Source of the DNA: Bacteroidota bacterium
Lineage (GTDB): Bacteria; Bacteroidota; Bacteroidia; Bacteroidales; DTGW01
DNA: 64,000 bases
Reading direction: 5' to 3'
Assembly: GCA_029550865.1 (NCBI GenBank)
Contig: JAKPGM010000038.1
Coordinates: 1-64,000, forward strand
This document shows, piece by piece, positions 10,101 to 18,041 of the stretch. Position 1 is the stretch's first letter. Each line of letters opens with the position of its first letter. A program made the translations under genes and the position numbers. The notes under the pieces are model-generated. The model was not told the origin of the DNA and made no database searches. It was given only the letters and a program-made list of their open reading frames with translations.

Positions 10101-11807
10101 GGAGTTATTGAGGTCGCTGGCAATTTGTATCTTACCTCGGGACGCATTATTACAACTGCAACCAATCAGCTGCGCATTATCAATACTGCGATCAATTGTG
10201 TTGTACCTGCGGGAGGTTCGTCGGCTTCGTATGTGGATGGACCACTAACCAAACGTATTCTATCGGGTGATAACTTCAAATTTCCTGTAGGTAAGGGAAC
10301 TGTACTGGGCAATAAAATTACGCTCTCTTCTTCTCAACCGGGTACCATCGATTGGACAGTTGAATTTTTTACTCCCAACAGTACCTATACTTCCTATGCT
10401 GCGCCGCTTACCTATGTTAACTCGATGGAATACTGGACTGTTTCAGCAACATCTGGCAGTCAAGCTTATGTAGGTTTGGATTGGGATCCAGCCAGTGATC
10501 TTACTCCGCTTATGACCCAAAATGGGCTTTCGGATATGCGTGTGGCTTACGATAATGCAGGTACCTGGACAGAATTAACGTCAACAGCAACGGGAAATAG
10601 CAGTTATGGAACGGTAACCACAGTAGCTCGGATAACTATTCCCGTATCGGGTAGCAGTAAATTCACAACCGCATGTATTAATACTACAAAGCCTCGTGCT
10701 CGTCTTAATCCTTCTGGTCCTGTTTGTGGAACAGCGGGTATCCCAGTTACCTTTACGGGTTCAGTTCGTCCTTTCAATTATATACTTGGTTATACCAAAA
10801 ACGGTGTCCCCCAGACCCCTGTTACTGTTAACTCCGAACCCTATATTTTACCGACCGATGCCACTGGAGCTACCTATCAGCTTACGAGTTTCATATATAA
10901 CGATCCCGCTGATCCTACTACCGGTGTTGTTGATCCTACCCCAGTAACTACGTATACGGTACCTACTACGGCTAATGCAGGTCCCGACCAGTCGATTTGT
11001 GGAGGTACCTCTGCAACGCTGGCTGGTAATACGCCTGTGGTGGGGAGTGGGCTGTGGAGTATTGCATCGGGGCTTGGTGGAACAGTTGTAACTCCTACTA
11101 CGCCTAATAGCCTGTTTAATGGGATAAATGGTAACACCTACCGACTTGTCTGGACCATTAGCAATGGCGGATGTAGCTCGAGCGATACTGTTATAATTAG
11201 TTTCCCGCTTCTTCCTACAACTCCTTCTGGTTTTATTCTGTTCGATAATAGCGTATGTCAGGGTGATATGGGGGTTGCCTATTCGGTACCCAACGATCCT
11301 ACGGTTACCTTTACCTGGATTTACTCGGGTAGTGGTGCTACAATCAACGGATCGGGCAATGCCGTTACAGTCGATTATGCCGTGACAGCTACCTCAGGAA
11401 ATATTGGGGTGTATACCACCAACGGTTGTGGCAACAGTGATACCCTGGCGTTGGCAGTATCAGTACATGGTTTACCTTATGCTACGCTGGCTGTATCGGG
11501 GAGTGCAACTGTTTGTGAAGGTAATTCTACCACGCTTACCATCACCATTTCGGGAGGCACATCACCTTACAATGTAACGTTGAACGATGGTACAACAAAT
11601 TATAATCTAAGCAATATTACCTCGCCGTATGTTTACAATACGGGGGCTCTTAATTGGATTGGACCCTCCTCATTACGAACGATAACTTACAGCATACCAA
11701 CCGTCGTTACTTCTGATGGCTGTGTTAATGCGGGTTCAAACACTGTAAATGTCGGTGTATATAAAAACCCCGATACAGGTCCTTTCTACCATAAGCCAAA
11801 CAAGTGA
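1191..11807 (+). CDS. Giant secreted modular surface protein (G8-like and beta-helix super-repeats)
   Basis: This 3538-residue protein begins with a signal anchor or signal peptide (residues about 18-36) and is Gly/Asn/Thr-rich throughout, as in extracellular parallel beta-helix proteins. Four modules begin with a motif of the G(N/L)W-x-(D/N)PATW type near residues 43, 838, 1827 and 2751, resembling the start of G8 domains. Each is followed by long runs of V-T-I-N-G-N-L-type strands. Each super-repeat closes with an F/Y/V-P-(I/L/V)-G motif (near 716, 1668, 2608, 3030) and then a YW module (near 756, 1720, 2654, 3079). The C-terminus (about 3230-3538) has Ig/PKD-like domains with the NAGPDQSICGG motif common in Bacteroidota adhesins. 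It ends DTGPFYHKPNK, and I see no standard T9SS sorting domain. It is probably an adhesin or cell-surface scaffold; the ligand is unknown. A terminator follows directly. Confidence 0.75.
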   Translation: MDINIHTAYKKSPVLSTELLFVFIVLIISIQNSFSATRIASVSGNWSNPATWGGQPVPTAADDVIINDGINVTVDIANAYCLNLTINGGANNTYVTVGNNNLTVGDAITINAPTAAINKYIEVSNGFLQANSLTINQGTNNAWDSYLLISGTGTVTITGNITMGARNLRSYIVFTGNGYLNIGGTITGGGITSNIDGGATAPTTGTVNYNGNIDQTIPSYNGYYNLTVSGSGTKSLVAALTINRNLSIQGSATLNCNQYQITGNSAGTMTMDAGTTLILGNPAVGTAVTFPTKYTTGNISLDVASTVIYTANAAQTISAVPVYGNLTVSTGGTATTKTLGGNVTINGNLNITGGAATVTLQLADFNLTVNGNSYINANGTLNDNNTIGTNIFVGRVIIANGGTFSNTNDHPAFEFRSGLTNNGTFIKSGTGTISFTTNRQTIDGSNVLNINGGDIVINNPAKVIFSNPGGLSFSGTNFTVNSNADTAFYATSGTFTFAPNAAQTIGGAGTGTVTFYNLVFAGRNTKTANRPFSTTSNVTINNLVTFNLGTTTKTINIGGNLTVDGILDFGTTAAKTINVSGNLTDVTGTINMTGAGLAHVLNLYGASNAITRFNTTAGSGSTVSYLASGNQTIFASANYQNLTLGNGGTKSLSGNVTVNGTLTLSGSVLQLGNYNLILSNSATSSIAGGPFNANCMIATDGTGYLQQAVPASTPYTVPIGSNNTFSPLTINAISGTTYLRLRTVYSASLGSNYLKRYWQLTASAAATATVTFTYDATENPTDPTLIWYRPISGYWSTPSGTQNFNDIAKTFTITGTTNLGITTTEWIAGYPPNTFFSYQSGNWNDPATWTSDPGGTTYVNIGTPSSDGDVVVILSGRTVTLTGNVTTTNLEININEGGILDMSTYQFTNTLKKLNGQGILRLASVNFPSATTNNFVNAGGGITEYYNAANFTLPVAQTVYNTLRLNAPGVIATQLNNLTLNGDLHIMQGTYRINDGTSARRQLTIMGNVTVESGASLTVGNGVTNTTTDPTAVAEAGTAPFIDYYDAQSHRVVVYGDFTNHGTVRFTNLSYPVYNVFPPTTPGATTGFATVYFRGSTSNTLYCDGTTDFYNLVLDKGVDQTYSLTIYATAYPNFRLFGANIAGGYEGGANPNLCKALWIRNGTLILQGTTIIPSLSEGNCDTGTGGPNSDFYVPANGALVLDGDNVVVLTTADSYQDVNVAYGVSAPNDAAMGVNTNAGCSSFSIYGLLQINKGYISTRESGGFIQWAVASGQFVINGGTVDAKQYRTAGTAGGLASFTQTGGNFYLRGRFRRTPTAYTAVSDLVNAPITTNRYNGGLQGVVGTFNLNEAANVFNMSGGNMYIYDVCGDGSVANQQKAFEILASTNNVNVTGGNVYILPTNGTILPNSPNYRIVSTAQFSNLFINRQSGTSVVMLDTYPLIVLSNFSLQSGDFNANNLNVTIGGNMTVSSGTTYTTGNNWTIFNGSGTQVISANTAGPLAFKKFKMDKAAGKILSFAGTQSDIQVADSLILIKGTLNDGGKTITMIPSATTTTSYIYNSGVHIGTGKIVLADDDPQVIDGDGNGIFNNLELNNTDALSAPISLRANITISGSLIFSQDKLFNIGAYNLKFTSSASVSGYSTTRYITTLGQAGNGGITRTFSSSANSFTFPIGASSTSHSTPAYTPATITITGAPTTWGDITVIPVGYEHPATTVKNRSLTYYWRVKTSGLTLGTATATLGFNYDQSDVITGAGITEDEYVAARFDINTVSWTRGVATDVDETNNIIGEPGIGSFLENVSFIDGDYTAGDDNPTNPFGSPTVYYSRQTGLWGNVNSWSTVSHTGPPAAAVPTAEDIVIIGNNDSIYLNTNLTVANTDVRSCAILRIEQGSALDIGYNPACNFALVLSHPNGNGNLRLTTSFTSGSTYQFPAGDYTDFNVHLGTTEMYTTNSKAGTTYYLPNGVTEYGNLILSPLGGSNIIFPNNNLLIYGNLTTRGQNADSWFCPVWNTNYPTPPNARIAKTITINGNLNIQGGALVWYGGGALLQTIEVKGNVFVNTASAIDNWDGSAARMYIGGNLTNNTTGATGGGIATPRECDFRNIPLTFNGTGTASVANTANTPITRFGQVTVDKGSSQADSLIISIGGTLTTPVDNWLTLKNGTLVYRRTNPSSDFTISTTTSFVIPETAGLYIDYPNNSGNRNILIANAAVNTNDLMLFGKLTLKAGNVYVGPTNGTTNNNNDIEYSGDGNSTIIIDGGRLFVNGQIRRSTATTTGVLKYYQSGGDVTINGQGADVTSLTRAKLEVVNPGSVFNMSGGTITIVQGGGTTFGDLYLRPASGSVTAGQIIFTQTPAYWATIDAAQNYRMDANLTLNDLVITGKVAGTARTATVTLMINPLILNGNLTLTNNQSFLIANNLNVTINGDLINNGTYTPGTNTTTFSGNVQNILGTSSTSFNHLVVNPVTSLTLSNSISVTGNLTISSGSFVCDNNAVSVSGNLTNNATYTDNGNGTGIMLVGSALQYVSGTGTFSTLTLNNSNGARLQSSITLNKNLVLVQGIFNINQYMLTLGVNSIVDGAPFNAAKMIQVDGVFSNVGIRKYFSAYSGPAVSFTYPLGVTGKYTPVVFTYSNNDLTGYVRINAINDHHPGVIDPTKVLQYYWEVQNSAVSGVNGSLVFYYKDADVLGNESNYVAARTVGGTSWSKAAPGPSTDNVDESLNTITFNLVGADDLNGEFIAGEDPAIPNNIPQFTSIKDGNWNDPSIWMQTAGDPYTLTGGPNGFIVTIGSNDTVTINQNQAFTYHTTINGTLRVVQPYYGHNIGIVNGTGTLYLNGGPFPAGQYDNFMDCTTGGTLEYGGSSDYNVVADLYNSVRKLRFTGTGSRYLPNKDLTICEQLLINGPTVDNSVNNRKLTILGTFERYGTGVFKAGSGTNAIVEFAGTSAQTIGGPTGNFSGANKFYHLKINNSNGLSIGTGGVIEVAGNLYLTSGRIITTATNQLRIINTAINCVVPAGGSSASYVDGPLTKRILSGDNFKFPVGKGTVLGNKITLSSSQPGTIDWTVEFFTPNSTYTSYAAPLTYVNSMEYWTVSATSGSQAYVGLDWDPASDLTPLMTQNGLSDMRVAYDNAGTWTELTSTATGNSSYGTVTTVARITIPVSGSSKFTTACINTTKPRARLNPSGPVCGTAGIPVTFTGSVRPFNYILGYTKNGVPQTPVTVNSEPYILPTDATGATYQLTSFIYNDPADPTTGVVDPTPVTTYTVPTTANAGPDQSICGGTSATLAGNTPVVGSGLWSIASGLGGTVVTPTTPNSLFNGINGNTYRLVWTISNGGCSSSDTVIISFPLLPTTPSGFILFDNSVCQGDMGVAYSVPNDPTVTFTWIYSGSGATINGSGNAVTVDYAVTATSGNIGVYTTNGCGNSDTLALAVSVHGLPYATLAVSGSATVCEGNSTTLTITISGGTSPYNVTLNDGTTNYNLSNITSPYVYNTGALNWIGPSSLRTITYSIPTVVTSDGCVNAGSNTVNVGVYKNPDTGPFYHKPNK

Positions 11808-11833
11808 GCCTTTGCTTTTCTTTATAAACAAAC

Positions 11834-11857
11834 AAAGCCAGCTTTATAGCTGGCTTT
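11834..11857. terminator. Rho-independent terminator between giant gene and serS
   Basis: A perfect 9-bp inverted repeat, AAAGCCAGC / GCTGGCTTT, with a 6-base TTTATA loop is followed on the plus strand by AG and a run of seven T. It lies 26 bases after the giant gene's stop and 21 bases beyond the serS stop on the other strand, so it probably serves both convergent genes. Confidence 0.85.
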
Positions 11858-11878
11858 AGTTTTTTTAAGGATTTAGTA

Positions 11879-13153
11879 TCACTTGATGTATTCAAAACCA
11901 CAATAAGGTACCAGTACGTTGGGGATTTTTATTCCCTGGGGTGTTTGATTATTTTCGAGTAGAGCAGCCACTATGCGGGGTAGAGCTAGTGCACTGCCAT
12001 TCAGCGTGTGGGCTAAGCGTGTTTTTTTGTCGGCAGGGTCACGAAAGCGCAATTTCATGCGGTTGGCCTGAAAGGTTTCGAAATTGGATACTGAGCTAAC
12101 CTCCAGCCATTTCTGCTGGGCTGCTGCATACACCTCGAAATCGTAAGTAAGTGCTGAGGAAAAACTCATATCTCCCCCACATAACTTAACAATGCGGTAG
12201 GGCAATTCGAGTTTTTGAACCAGACTTTCTACATAGGCAACCATTTCGTCGAGAGCCTCGTACGATCGGTCGGGATGCTGAATCTGCACTATCTCTACCT
12301 TATCGAATTGATGCAAGCGGTTGAGCCCACGTACATCTTTACCATAGGAACCAGCTTCGCGGCGAAAACATGGCGTGTAAGCCGTGTTTTTAATGGGAAG
12401 CTCGTCGGCTTCAAGAATCACATCGCGATAAATGTTGGTAACCGGTACTTCGGCCGTGGGGATCAGGTAATAATTATCGGCGGTCACATGGTACATTTGT
12501 CCTTCCTTATCGGGGAGTTGACCGGTTCCAAACCCCGAGTCTTCGTTGACCATCAGGGGTGGCATAACTTCAGTGTAGCCTGCCTTTTGGGCTTCATCGA
12601 GGAAGAAATTAATGAGAGCACGTTGTAATTTTGAACCTTTACCAAGATAAACTGGAAAACCTGCTCCCGTGAGTTTTACACCCAATTCAAAGTCGATAAT
12701 CTGGTATTTTTTGGCCAGATCCCAGTGGGGTAAGGCATTTTCGGGTAGTTGCGGCATACTTCCTCCGGTCCGAACTACCACATTATCGTCGGCGCTTGTA
12801 CCAGCAGGTACACTGGGGTGTGGAAGGTTGGGCAATAGCACAAGTACACTTTCGAGTTCTTTTTCCAGCCCAGCTAGCTTGTCGGACAGGATTTTAAGCC
12901 CTTCCTTGAGCTGGGCAGTTTGTTGACGTGCTTGTTGGGCTTCCTCGTTTTTACCTTCTTTGATGAGTTGGCCTATTTGCTTCGATATTCTATTCATTTC
13001 GGCTTGTGTGGCATCAAATTCTTGCTGTGTTTGACGCCGTTTAGCATCGAGTTCAAGCACCTGGTCGACCAGTTCGAGCTGCTTGAAGTTTTTTACCTGT
13101 AAACGTTCCAGAACGTATTCTTTTCGTTCTTTTAATAGATTCAGTGTAAGCAT
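11879..13153 (-). CDS. serS: Seryl-tRNA synthetase
   Basis: This 424-residue protein matches the usual bacterial SerRS length. It charges tRNA-Ser with serine in the cytoplasm. Residues 1 to about 105 form the long antiparallel coiled-coil arm (Gln/Glu/Lys-rich) that grips the long variable arm of tRNA-Ser. The class II catalytic core follows: TAEVPVTN, the motif 2 region with FRREAGSYG, and the motif 3 region with NGSALALPR near the C-terminus. The start MLTLNLLKERKEYV agrees with the family. It lies downstream of rplU-rpmA on the same strand but is separated from them by a strong hairpin terminator, so it may have its own promoter or depend on read-through. Confidence 0.97.
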   Translation of the reverse strand: MLTLNLLKERKEYVLERLQVKNFKQLELVDQVLELDAKRRQTQQEFDATQAEMNRISKQIGQLIKEGKNEEAQQARQQTAQLKEGLKILSDKLAGLEKELESVLVLLPNLPHPSVPAGTSADDNVVVRTGGSMPQLPENALPHWDLAKKYQIIDFELGVKLTGAGFPVYLGKGSKLQRALINFFLDEAQKAGYTEVMPPLMVNEDSGFGTGQLPDKEGQMYHVTADNYYLIPTAEVPVTNIYRDVILEADELPIKNTAYTPCFRREAGSYGKDVRGLNRLHQFDKVEIVQIQHPDRSYEALDEMVAYVESLVQKLELPYRIVKLCGGDMSFSSALTYDFEVYAAAQQKWLEVSSVSNFETFQANRMKLRFRDPADKKTRLAHTLNGSALALPRIVAALLENNQTPQGIKIPNVLVPYCGFEYIK

Positions 13154-13183
13154 AGCTTAAATTTTCGAAAATAAAATAAAAAA

Positions 13184-13225
13184 GGCTCTGCAATTTAGCA
13201 ATACAATTGCTACCTCACAAGAGCC
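13184..13225 (-). terminator. Nested-stem terminator after rpmA
   Basis: Read on the minus strand, an outer stem GGCTCT / AGAGCC encloses a perfect inner stem TAGCAAT-TGT-ATTGCTA, and TTTTTTATTTT follows. It sits between the rpmA stop and the serS start. It should end the rplU-rpmA transcript or attenuate read-through into serS. The two-storey hairpin is longer than a plain terminator. Confidence 0.7.
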
Positions 13226-13247
13226 CGCACAATATATTTTTCAGAGG

Positions 13248-13505
13248 TTATTCCTGAGGAATGACAGATACTATCGATTTTTCGCCGCGCGATCTTTTAA
13301 AAACTACTTTCCCATCGACCAGGGCAAAAAGCGTATGATCTTTACCCATGCCCACATTTAATCCCGGGTGATGTACGGTCCCTCTCTGGCGTACAATGAT
13401 GTTTCCTGCTTTGGCCATTTCGCCACCAAAAATTTTGATACCCAGGCGCTTACTTAACGAGTCGCGGCCGTTTTTTGAACTACCAACGCCTTTTTTATGA
13501 GCCAT
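13248..13505 (-). CDS. rpmA: 50S ribosomal protein L27
   Basis: The 85-residue product begins [16 protein letters not shown], the highly conserved N-terminal arm of L27 that reaches the peptidyl-transferase centre. It continues with RLGIKIFGG and [15 protein letters not shown], both typical of the family. There is no Firmicutes-type N-terminal extension needing cleavage. It lies 26 bases downstream of rplU in the usual rplU-rpmA order and is followed by a terminator. Confidence 0.98.
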   Translation of the reverse strand: MAHKKGVGSSKNGRDSLSKRLGIKIFGGEMAKAGNIIVRQRGTVHHPGLNVGMGKDHTLFALVDGKVVFKRSRGEKSIVSVIPQE

Positions 13506-13531
13506 ATCTTTACAAGTTTAAATGTTTTACA

Positions 13532-13918
13532 TTATGCCTCAGCACTGCTTTCTTCTTCGCTAGCAGTAGCTTTTGCTTTTCGGGTTGCTTTTTTGGCTGT
13601 ACCACCCCCCAATACGATATCTTCAATTAATATCTGGGTAAAATATTGACGGTGTCCGTTGAGTTTCTGATAGCCTTTTCTTCTTTTCTTCTTGAATACA
13701 AGCACTTTGTCGCCTTTGACGTGAGCCAGTACTTTTGCCTGAATGCTTGCACCTTCAACGGTAGGAAGCCCAACCTTTACATCACCGTCGTTATCGACCA
13801 GAAGCACTTCGTTGAAGGTTACACTGCTACCTTCTTCATTCTCAAGCCGGTGGACGTAAATTTTTTGATCTTTCGTCACTTTAAACTGCTGACCGGCAAT
13901 GTTTACAATTGCATACAT
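13532..13918 (-). CDS. rplU: 50S ribosomal protein L21
   Basis: The product begins [14 protein letters not shown], the canonical L21 N-terminus, so I place the start at 13918; the frame runs ten codons further upstream but those residues are not family-like. The body contains [17 protein letters not shown], the conserved rRNA-binding region. The C-terminus is a Lys/Ala/Glu-rich extension ([15 protein letters not shown]) often seen in Bacteroidota L21. It binds 23S rRNA in the large subunit. It is first gene of the rplU-rpmA unit, with a candidate promoter about 40 bases upstream. Confidence 0.96.
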   Translation of the reverse strand: MYAIVNIAGQQFKVTKDQKIYVHRLENEEGSSVTFNEVLLVDNDGDVKVGLPTVEGASIQAKVLAHVKGDKVLVFKKKRRKGYQKLNGHRQYFTQILIEDIVLGGGTAKKATRKAKATASEEESSAEA

Positions 13919-13958
13919 TGTTTTTTCTGCTTTACAGTTTTTTCTCAAAAATGGACTG

Positions 13959-13988
13959 CAAATGTAATACTTTTCTTTTAATTGTAAA
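13959..13988 (-). promoter_or_regulatory. Candidate promoter for rplU-rpmA
   Basis: On the minus strand, TACATTTG (13966-13959) matches the Bacteroidota -7 consensus TAnnTTTG. An imperfect -33 element, TTTA (13988-13985), lies 18 bases upstream. The -7 box is about 40 bases before the rplU ATG. Confidence 0.5.
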
Positions 13989-14033
13989 CAGACCTGAAAT
14001 TTTTTTTGTACTTTTTGTGGAGCGAAGGGAAGG

Positions 14034-15149
14034 TCATATTAATTTTTCGTACACTTTAATTATTTCCTGGGCTACCTTTTCCCGACGAAATGATTGTGCA
14101 TGCATAAAACCGTCGAAAATCATGTTTTCGCGCATGAAGTTATTATTTAGCACTTCTTTGATGGCAAATCCAATTTCTTTGGGATTTTGGGGATCAACGT
14201 ACAGGGTTGATTTGCCGCCAGCTTCCGAAAAACATCCTCCCTTGGAGGTTATGACAGGTGTTTTCGATACCAGGGCTTCCAGTATGGGTATGCCAAATCC
14301 CTCGAAAATAGATGGGTAAACAAAAACGGTGGCCATTTGATAGATAGCAGGGAGGTCCTCATTGGGTACATTGTGCAAAAAGTACACATTGCGCATGTCG
14401 TGACGTTCGATGTATGATTTAATGCTACCCAGATATTTTGTTGGTTTACCAATAATTACAATCGGATAATCGATTTGTGCTTTACGCATGCCAATGAGAA
14501 TATTGAGTACATTTTTTCGTGGTTCAATAGTGCCCACAAATAGGATATAGTGCTCGGGAATAAGGTATTTGGTGAGCACTTCCTGCTTTTTTAGTCTATC
14601 GGCTGTTTCCCAGAAAATGGGGTTACAACTTTGGTATACCACATCTATTTTGTGCTCGGGAATTTTGAAAAACTCTTGCAAATCGTTGGCTGTTTGCTGA
14701 CTTACGGCAATAATGCGGTTGGCATGTGTGGCAGCATAAAAACATTTTTCTTTGTAAATTTTTCGGTCAATAGGATTATAAAAATGTGGATATCGCATAA
14801 AAATAAGATCGTGTACGGTAACTATCGTAGGAATATTGGTCTTATGCATTTTAAAGGGGATTTCGTTGCTCAGACCGTGAAAGAGGTCAATCCTATCGCT
14901 TTCTACCTGTTGATGTAGGAGACACGATCGCCAGTAGAATGGTAACCATTGGTGTAACCGTTTTTGTGGCGTAATTAGTCGTTGATTTGTTGGATTTATT
15001 GTAAAAAGTGGTTTCGGTGTTAGGGGCGTATACAGGTAATATTCATTCATGGGGAAATATTCGGCGAGCATGCTCAACACGTCGCGGCTATAATTTCCCA
15101 GCCCACTGCGGTTAAAAAAGGCTCTTTTGGCATCGTACCCCAATCGCAT
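14034..15149 (-). CDS. Glycosyltransferase family 4-type
   Basis: Using the ATG at 15149 ([23 protein letters not shown]) gives 371 residues and a normal GT4/GT-B N-terminus with the glycine-rich SGLGNYSR loop. Forty further upstream codons are open but overlap dapL and look like a shadow. The C-terminal half has [11 protein letters not shown], then [17 protein letters not shown], the E-x7-E donor-binding signature of retaining GT4 enzymes. It should transfer a sugar from a nucleotide donor to a glycan or lipid acceptor in the cytoplasm; the substrate cannot be told. Its start codon lies one base after the dapL stop (TGA C ATG), which implies translational coupling, although no functional link to lysine synthesis is obvious. 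Confidence 0.88.
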   Translation of the reverse strand: MRLGYDAKRAFFNRSGLGNYSRDVLSMLAEYFPMNEYYLYTPLTPKPLFTINPTNQRLITPQKRLHQWLPFYWRSCLLHQQVESDRIDLFHGLSNEIPFKMHKTNIPTIVTVHDLIFMRYPHFYNPIDRKIYKEKCFYAATHANRIIAVSQQTANDLQEFFKIPEHKIDVVYQSCNPIFWETADRLKKQEVLTKYLIPEHYILFVGTIEPRKNVLNILIGMRKAQIDYPIVIIGKPTKYLGSIKSYIERHDMRNVYFLHNVPNEDLPAIYQMATVFVYPSIFEGFGIPILEALVSKTPVITSKGGCFSEAGGKSTLYVDPQNPKEIGFAIKEVLNNNFMRENMIFDGFMHAQSFRREKVAQEIIKVYEKLI

Positions 15150-15150
15150 G

Positions 15151-16380
15151 TCAGGCAAGTTTTTTGATTCGATCGGTAAATTCGAGTACACTATCGCGAT
15201 TGGCAAAAGCAGAAAAGCGGATATAGCCTTCGCCCGATGGGCCAAATCCTGCGCCAGGGGTGCCCACAATTTGTAGCTTATGTAGCAAATAATCGAAAAA
15301 TTCCCACGAACCCATATTATCTTTCGTTTTTACCCATAGGTAAGGGGCATTGATACCGCCAAATACCTTAAATCCGACCGATTCAAGGCTTTTTCGCATG
15401 ATGGCAGCATTTTCCATGTAATAGGCAATGGTATCTCGCACTTCTTTTTTACCAGTATCGGTGTAGATGGCAGCTGCGGCTTTTTGAACGGGGTATGAGA
15501 CTCCATTGAACTTGGTTGTTTGTCTACGTAGCCACAGAGCATGGAGGGGGTGAGCATTACCTTGTGGGTCGTATGCTTTAACGGATTTAGGAAGAATAGT
15601 ATATGCACAGCGTGTTCCCGTAAAGCCAGCAGTTTTTGAAAAACTGCGAAATTCAATAGCACATTCGCGCGCCCCTTCGATTTCAAAAATGGAGTGGGGG
15701 AGGGTAGCATCCGAAATATAGGCTTCGTATGCGGCGTCGTACAGAATAATAGCCCGGTGTTCAAGGGCAAAGTCAACCCATTTTTTCAGGGTCGCTTTGT
15801 CTATTGTTGCACCCGTAGGGTTATTGGGGAAACAAAGGTAAATGATGTCTACGGGTTGGCTGGGTATTTGTGGCAGGAAGTTGTTCTCTTCCTTGCAGGG
15901 CATGTACACAATGTTTTCGTAGTAGCCATTTTCGAGCATAGGACCGGTACGTCCATCCATCACATTGGTGTCGACGTATACAGGGTATACAGGGTCGGCT
16001 ATGGCTACACGATTATTTTTTCCAAAAATATCGAGGATATTTCCCGTGTCGCATTTTGAACCGTCGGAAATAAAAATTTCGTCGATATCGATATTGACGC
16101 CCCGGCTGATGAATTCGTTATCGACGATAGCTTTTCGGAGGAACTCGTAACCTTGCTCGGGACCATATCCTTTGAAAGTACTTTCATTTCCCATTTCTTC
16201 GACTGCTTCGTGAAAAGCTTTGATTACGCTGGGAGCCAGCGGTCGTGTTACATCTCCAATACCCATTCGGATGATGCGAGCATCGGGGTGAGCTGTTTGA
16301 TATTCACGTACTCTACGACCGATTTCGGGGAATAGATACCCCGCTTTTAGTTTCAGATATCCTTCGTTCAAAAATGCCAT
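15151..16380 (-). CDS. dapL: LL-diaminopimelate aminotransferase
   Basis: This 409-residue PLP-dependent class I/II aminotransferase converts tetrahydrodipicolinate directly to LL-diaminopimelate using glutamate. That is the short route to peptidoglycan DAP and lysine used by many Bacteroidota, chlamydiae and plants. Recognisable features are the N-terminus [16 protein letters not shown], the motif [14 protein letters not shown], the substrate loop [12 protein letters not shown], the NNPTGA segment and the PLP-lysine context [12 protein letters not shown]. It sits 36 bases downstream of the fumarase gene and one base before the glycosyltransferase, probably in one transcript. Confidence 0.96.
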   Translation of the reverse strand: MAFLNEGYLKLKAGYLFPEIGRRVREYQTAHPDARIIRMGIGDVTRPLAPSVIKAFHEAVEEMGNESTFKGYGPEQGYEFLRKAIVDNEFISRGVNIDIDEIFISDGSKCDTGNILDIFGKNNRVAIADPVYPVYVDTNVMDGRTGPMLENGYYENIVYMPCKEENNFLPQIPSQPVDIIYLCFPNNPTGATIDKATLKKWVDFALEHRAIILYDAAYEAYISDATLPHSIFEIEGARECAIEFRSFSKTAGFTGTRCAYTILPKSVKAYDPQGNAHPLHALWLRRQTTKFNGVSYPVQKAAAAIYTDTGKKEVRDTIAYYMENAAIMRKSLESVGFKVFGGINAPYLWVKTKDNMGSWEFFDYLLHKLQIVGTPGAGFGPSGEGYIRFSAFANRDSVLEFTDRIKKLA

Positions 16381-16416
16381 ATATGCTTTCTTTTTTACAA
16401 ATATAGTGTAGCTTTT

Positions 16417-18039
16417 TTATTTTAAGATTTGTTTAAAAAAATCATTTCCCTTGTCATCTACCAGGATAAATGCGGGGAAATCGACCACTTCTATTTTCCA
16501 GATAGCTTCCATGCCCAGTTCGGGGTATTCGAGCAGTTCTACTTTTTTGATATTTTCCTGCGCCAGGATGGCGGCCGGTCCGCCGATGCTGCCCAGGTAA
16601 AAGCCGCCGTATTTTTTACAGGCATCGGTAACCTGTTGGCTACGGTTGCCCTTGGCGATCATAATCAGGCTGCCTCCATGCCGCTGAAATTCTTCGACAT
16701 AGCTATCCATACGTCCGGCAGTGGTGGGACCAAATGAACCTGAAGCAAAACCTTTTGGCGTTTTGGCGGGTCCAGCATAATAGATGGGATGGTTTTTAAA
16801 GTAATCGGGCAATCCTTCCCCCCTATCCAATCGTTCCTTAAGCTTTGCGTGGGCAATGTCGCGAGCTACTACCAGCGTACCGGTTAGCAGTAATCGTGTA
16901 GCAACTGGATACTGCGAGAGTTCGGCCAGTACCTCGCGAATGGGTCGGTTGAGGTTAATACGAACAGATTTTCCCTCATAACCTTGCCGATATTTTTCAG
17001 GAATGTATTGGCCAGGGTTATCTTCCAGTTTTTCGAGCCAGATGCCTTCCCGATTGATTTTGGCTTTTATGTTACGGTCGGCCGAGCAAGAAACCCCAAT
17101 TCCTACAGGGCAGGAAGCACCATGTCGGGGCAATCGGATTACTCTGACATCATGGGCAAAGTATTTACCTCCGAACTGTGCTCCGATGCCCAGCTGTTGG
17201 GCTGCTTTAAGTAGCTTTTCTTCAAGTTCGATATCTCTAAAAGCACGTCCGTGCTCATTTCCAGTGGTGGGAAGTGTATCGAGGTATTTTGTAGAGGCTA
17301 ATTTTACAGTTTTCAAGCAGGCTTCGGCCGACGTTCCTCCTATCACTATGGCTAAATGATAGGGGGGACAGGCGGCTGTACCAAGCATTTTCATTTTTTC
17401 AATGAGAAATGTTTCGAGACTTTTAGGGTTAAGTAGAGCTTTGGTTTCCTGAAAAAGAAAAGTTTTATTGGCCGAACCGCCCCCTTTGGTGACAAAAAGA
17501 AAACGATATTCATCGCCATGTGTTGCGTAGATATCAATTTGTGCCGGCAGGTTGGTACCGGTATTTTTCTCTTCGTACATACTCAGCGGTGCCACCTGCG
17601 AATATCGTAGATTTTCCTCGGTAAATGTAAGGTACACGCCTTTCGATAATGCTTCTTCGTCGTTGCCGGCGGTAAATACCTGGTGTCCTTTTTTAGCAAT
17701 TACTGTTGCAGTGCCTGTATCCTGGCAAAATGGTAGAATTCCTTTTGCCGATATTTCGGCATTACGCAACATGGTTAGTGCAACGTATTTGTCGTTATCG
17801 CTAGCCTCAGGATCGTTAAGAATGGCGGCTACCTGTCGTTGGTGTTCGGGTCGGAGCAGAAACGAGCAATCGCGAAAGGCAACTTTTGAAAGGTAGGTAA
17901 GTCCTTCGCTTTCCACATACAATATTTCCTGTCCCCTGAAATTTTCTGTGTGTACATAATCGCGGGTAAGCAGGTAGTATTCGGTTTTGTCTTCACCCAA
18001 TTCAAACAGGGGTTGATAATAAAAATCTGGCGTTGCCAT
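16417..18039 (-). CDS. Fumarate hydratase, class I (Fe-S)
   Basis: The 540-residue protein is a fused alpha-beta class I fumarase that interconverts fumarate and malate using an oxygen-sensitive [4Fe-4S] cluster. The three cluster cysteines sit in the expected contexts: Cys105 in [10 protein letters not shown], Cys224 in AACPPYH and a third near residue 310 in [11 protein letters not shown]. The C-terminal beta domain has the [12 protein letters not shown] segment typical of the family. Length and order match E. coli FumA/FumB. It lies two bases downstream of the ArsC-like gene, so both are probably translated from one mRNA. Use of class I rather than class II fumarase fits an anaerobic or microaerobic life. 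Confidence 0.95.
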   Translation of the reverse strand: MATPDFYYQPLFELGEDKTEYYLLTRDYVHTENFRGQEILYVESEGLTYLSKVAFRDCSFLLRPEHQRQVAAILNDPEASDNDKYVALTMLRNAEISAKGILPFCQDTGTATVIAKKGHQVFTAGNDEEALSKGVYLTFTEENLRYSQVAPLSMYEEKNTGTNLPAQIDIYATHGDEYRFLFVTKGGGSANKTFLFQETKALLNPKSLETFLIEKMKMLGTAACPPYHLAIVIGGTSAEACLKTVKLASTKYLDTLPTTGNEHGRAFRDIELEEKLLKAAQQLGIGAQFGGKYFAHDVRVIRLPRHGASCPVGIGVSCSADRNIKAKINREGIWLEKLEDNPGQYIPEKYRQGYEGKSVRINLNRPIREVLAELSQYPVATRLLLTGTLVVARDIAHAKLKERLDRGEGLPDYFKNHPIYYAGPAKTPKGFASGSFGPTTAGRMDSYVEEFQRHGGSLIMIAKGNRSQQVTDACKKYGGFYLGSIGGPAAILAQENIKKVELLEYPELGMEAIWKIEVVDFPAFILVDDKGNDFFKQILK

Positions 18040-18041
18040 AA

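Noticed and set aside
1500..10200. Possible CRISPR or satellite repeats in the giant gene
   Set aside because: The repetition is at protein level (beta-strand and module repeats) in one long open frame; there are no identical direct repeats with regular spacers.
15150..15269. 40-residue N-terminal extension of the glycosyltransferase
   Set aside because: It lies wholly within the dapL 3' coding region and does not resemble a GT4 N-terminus; the ATG at 15149 gives the normal MRLGYDA start.
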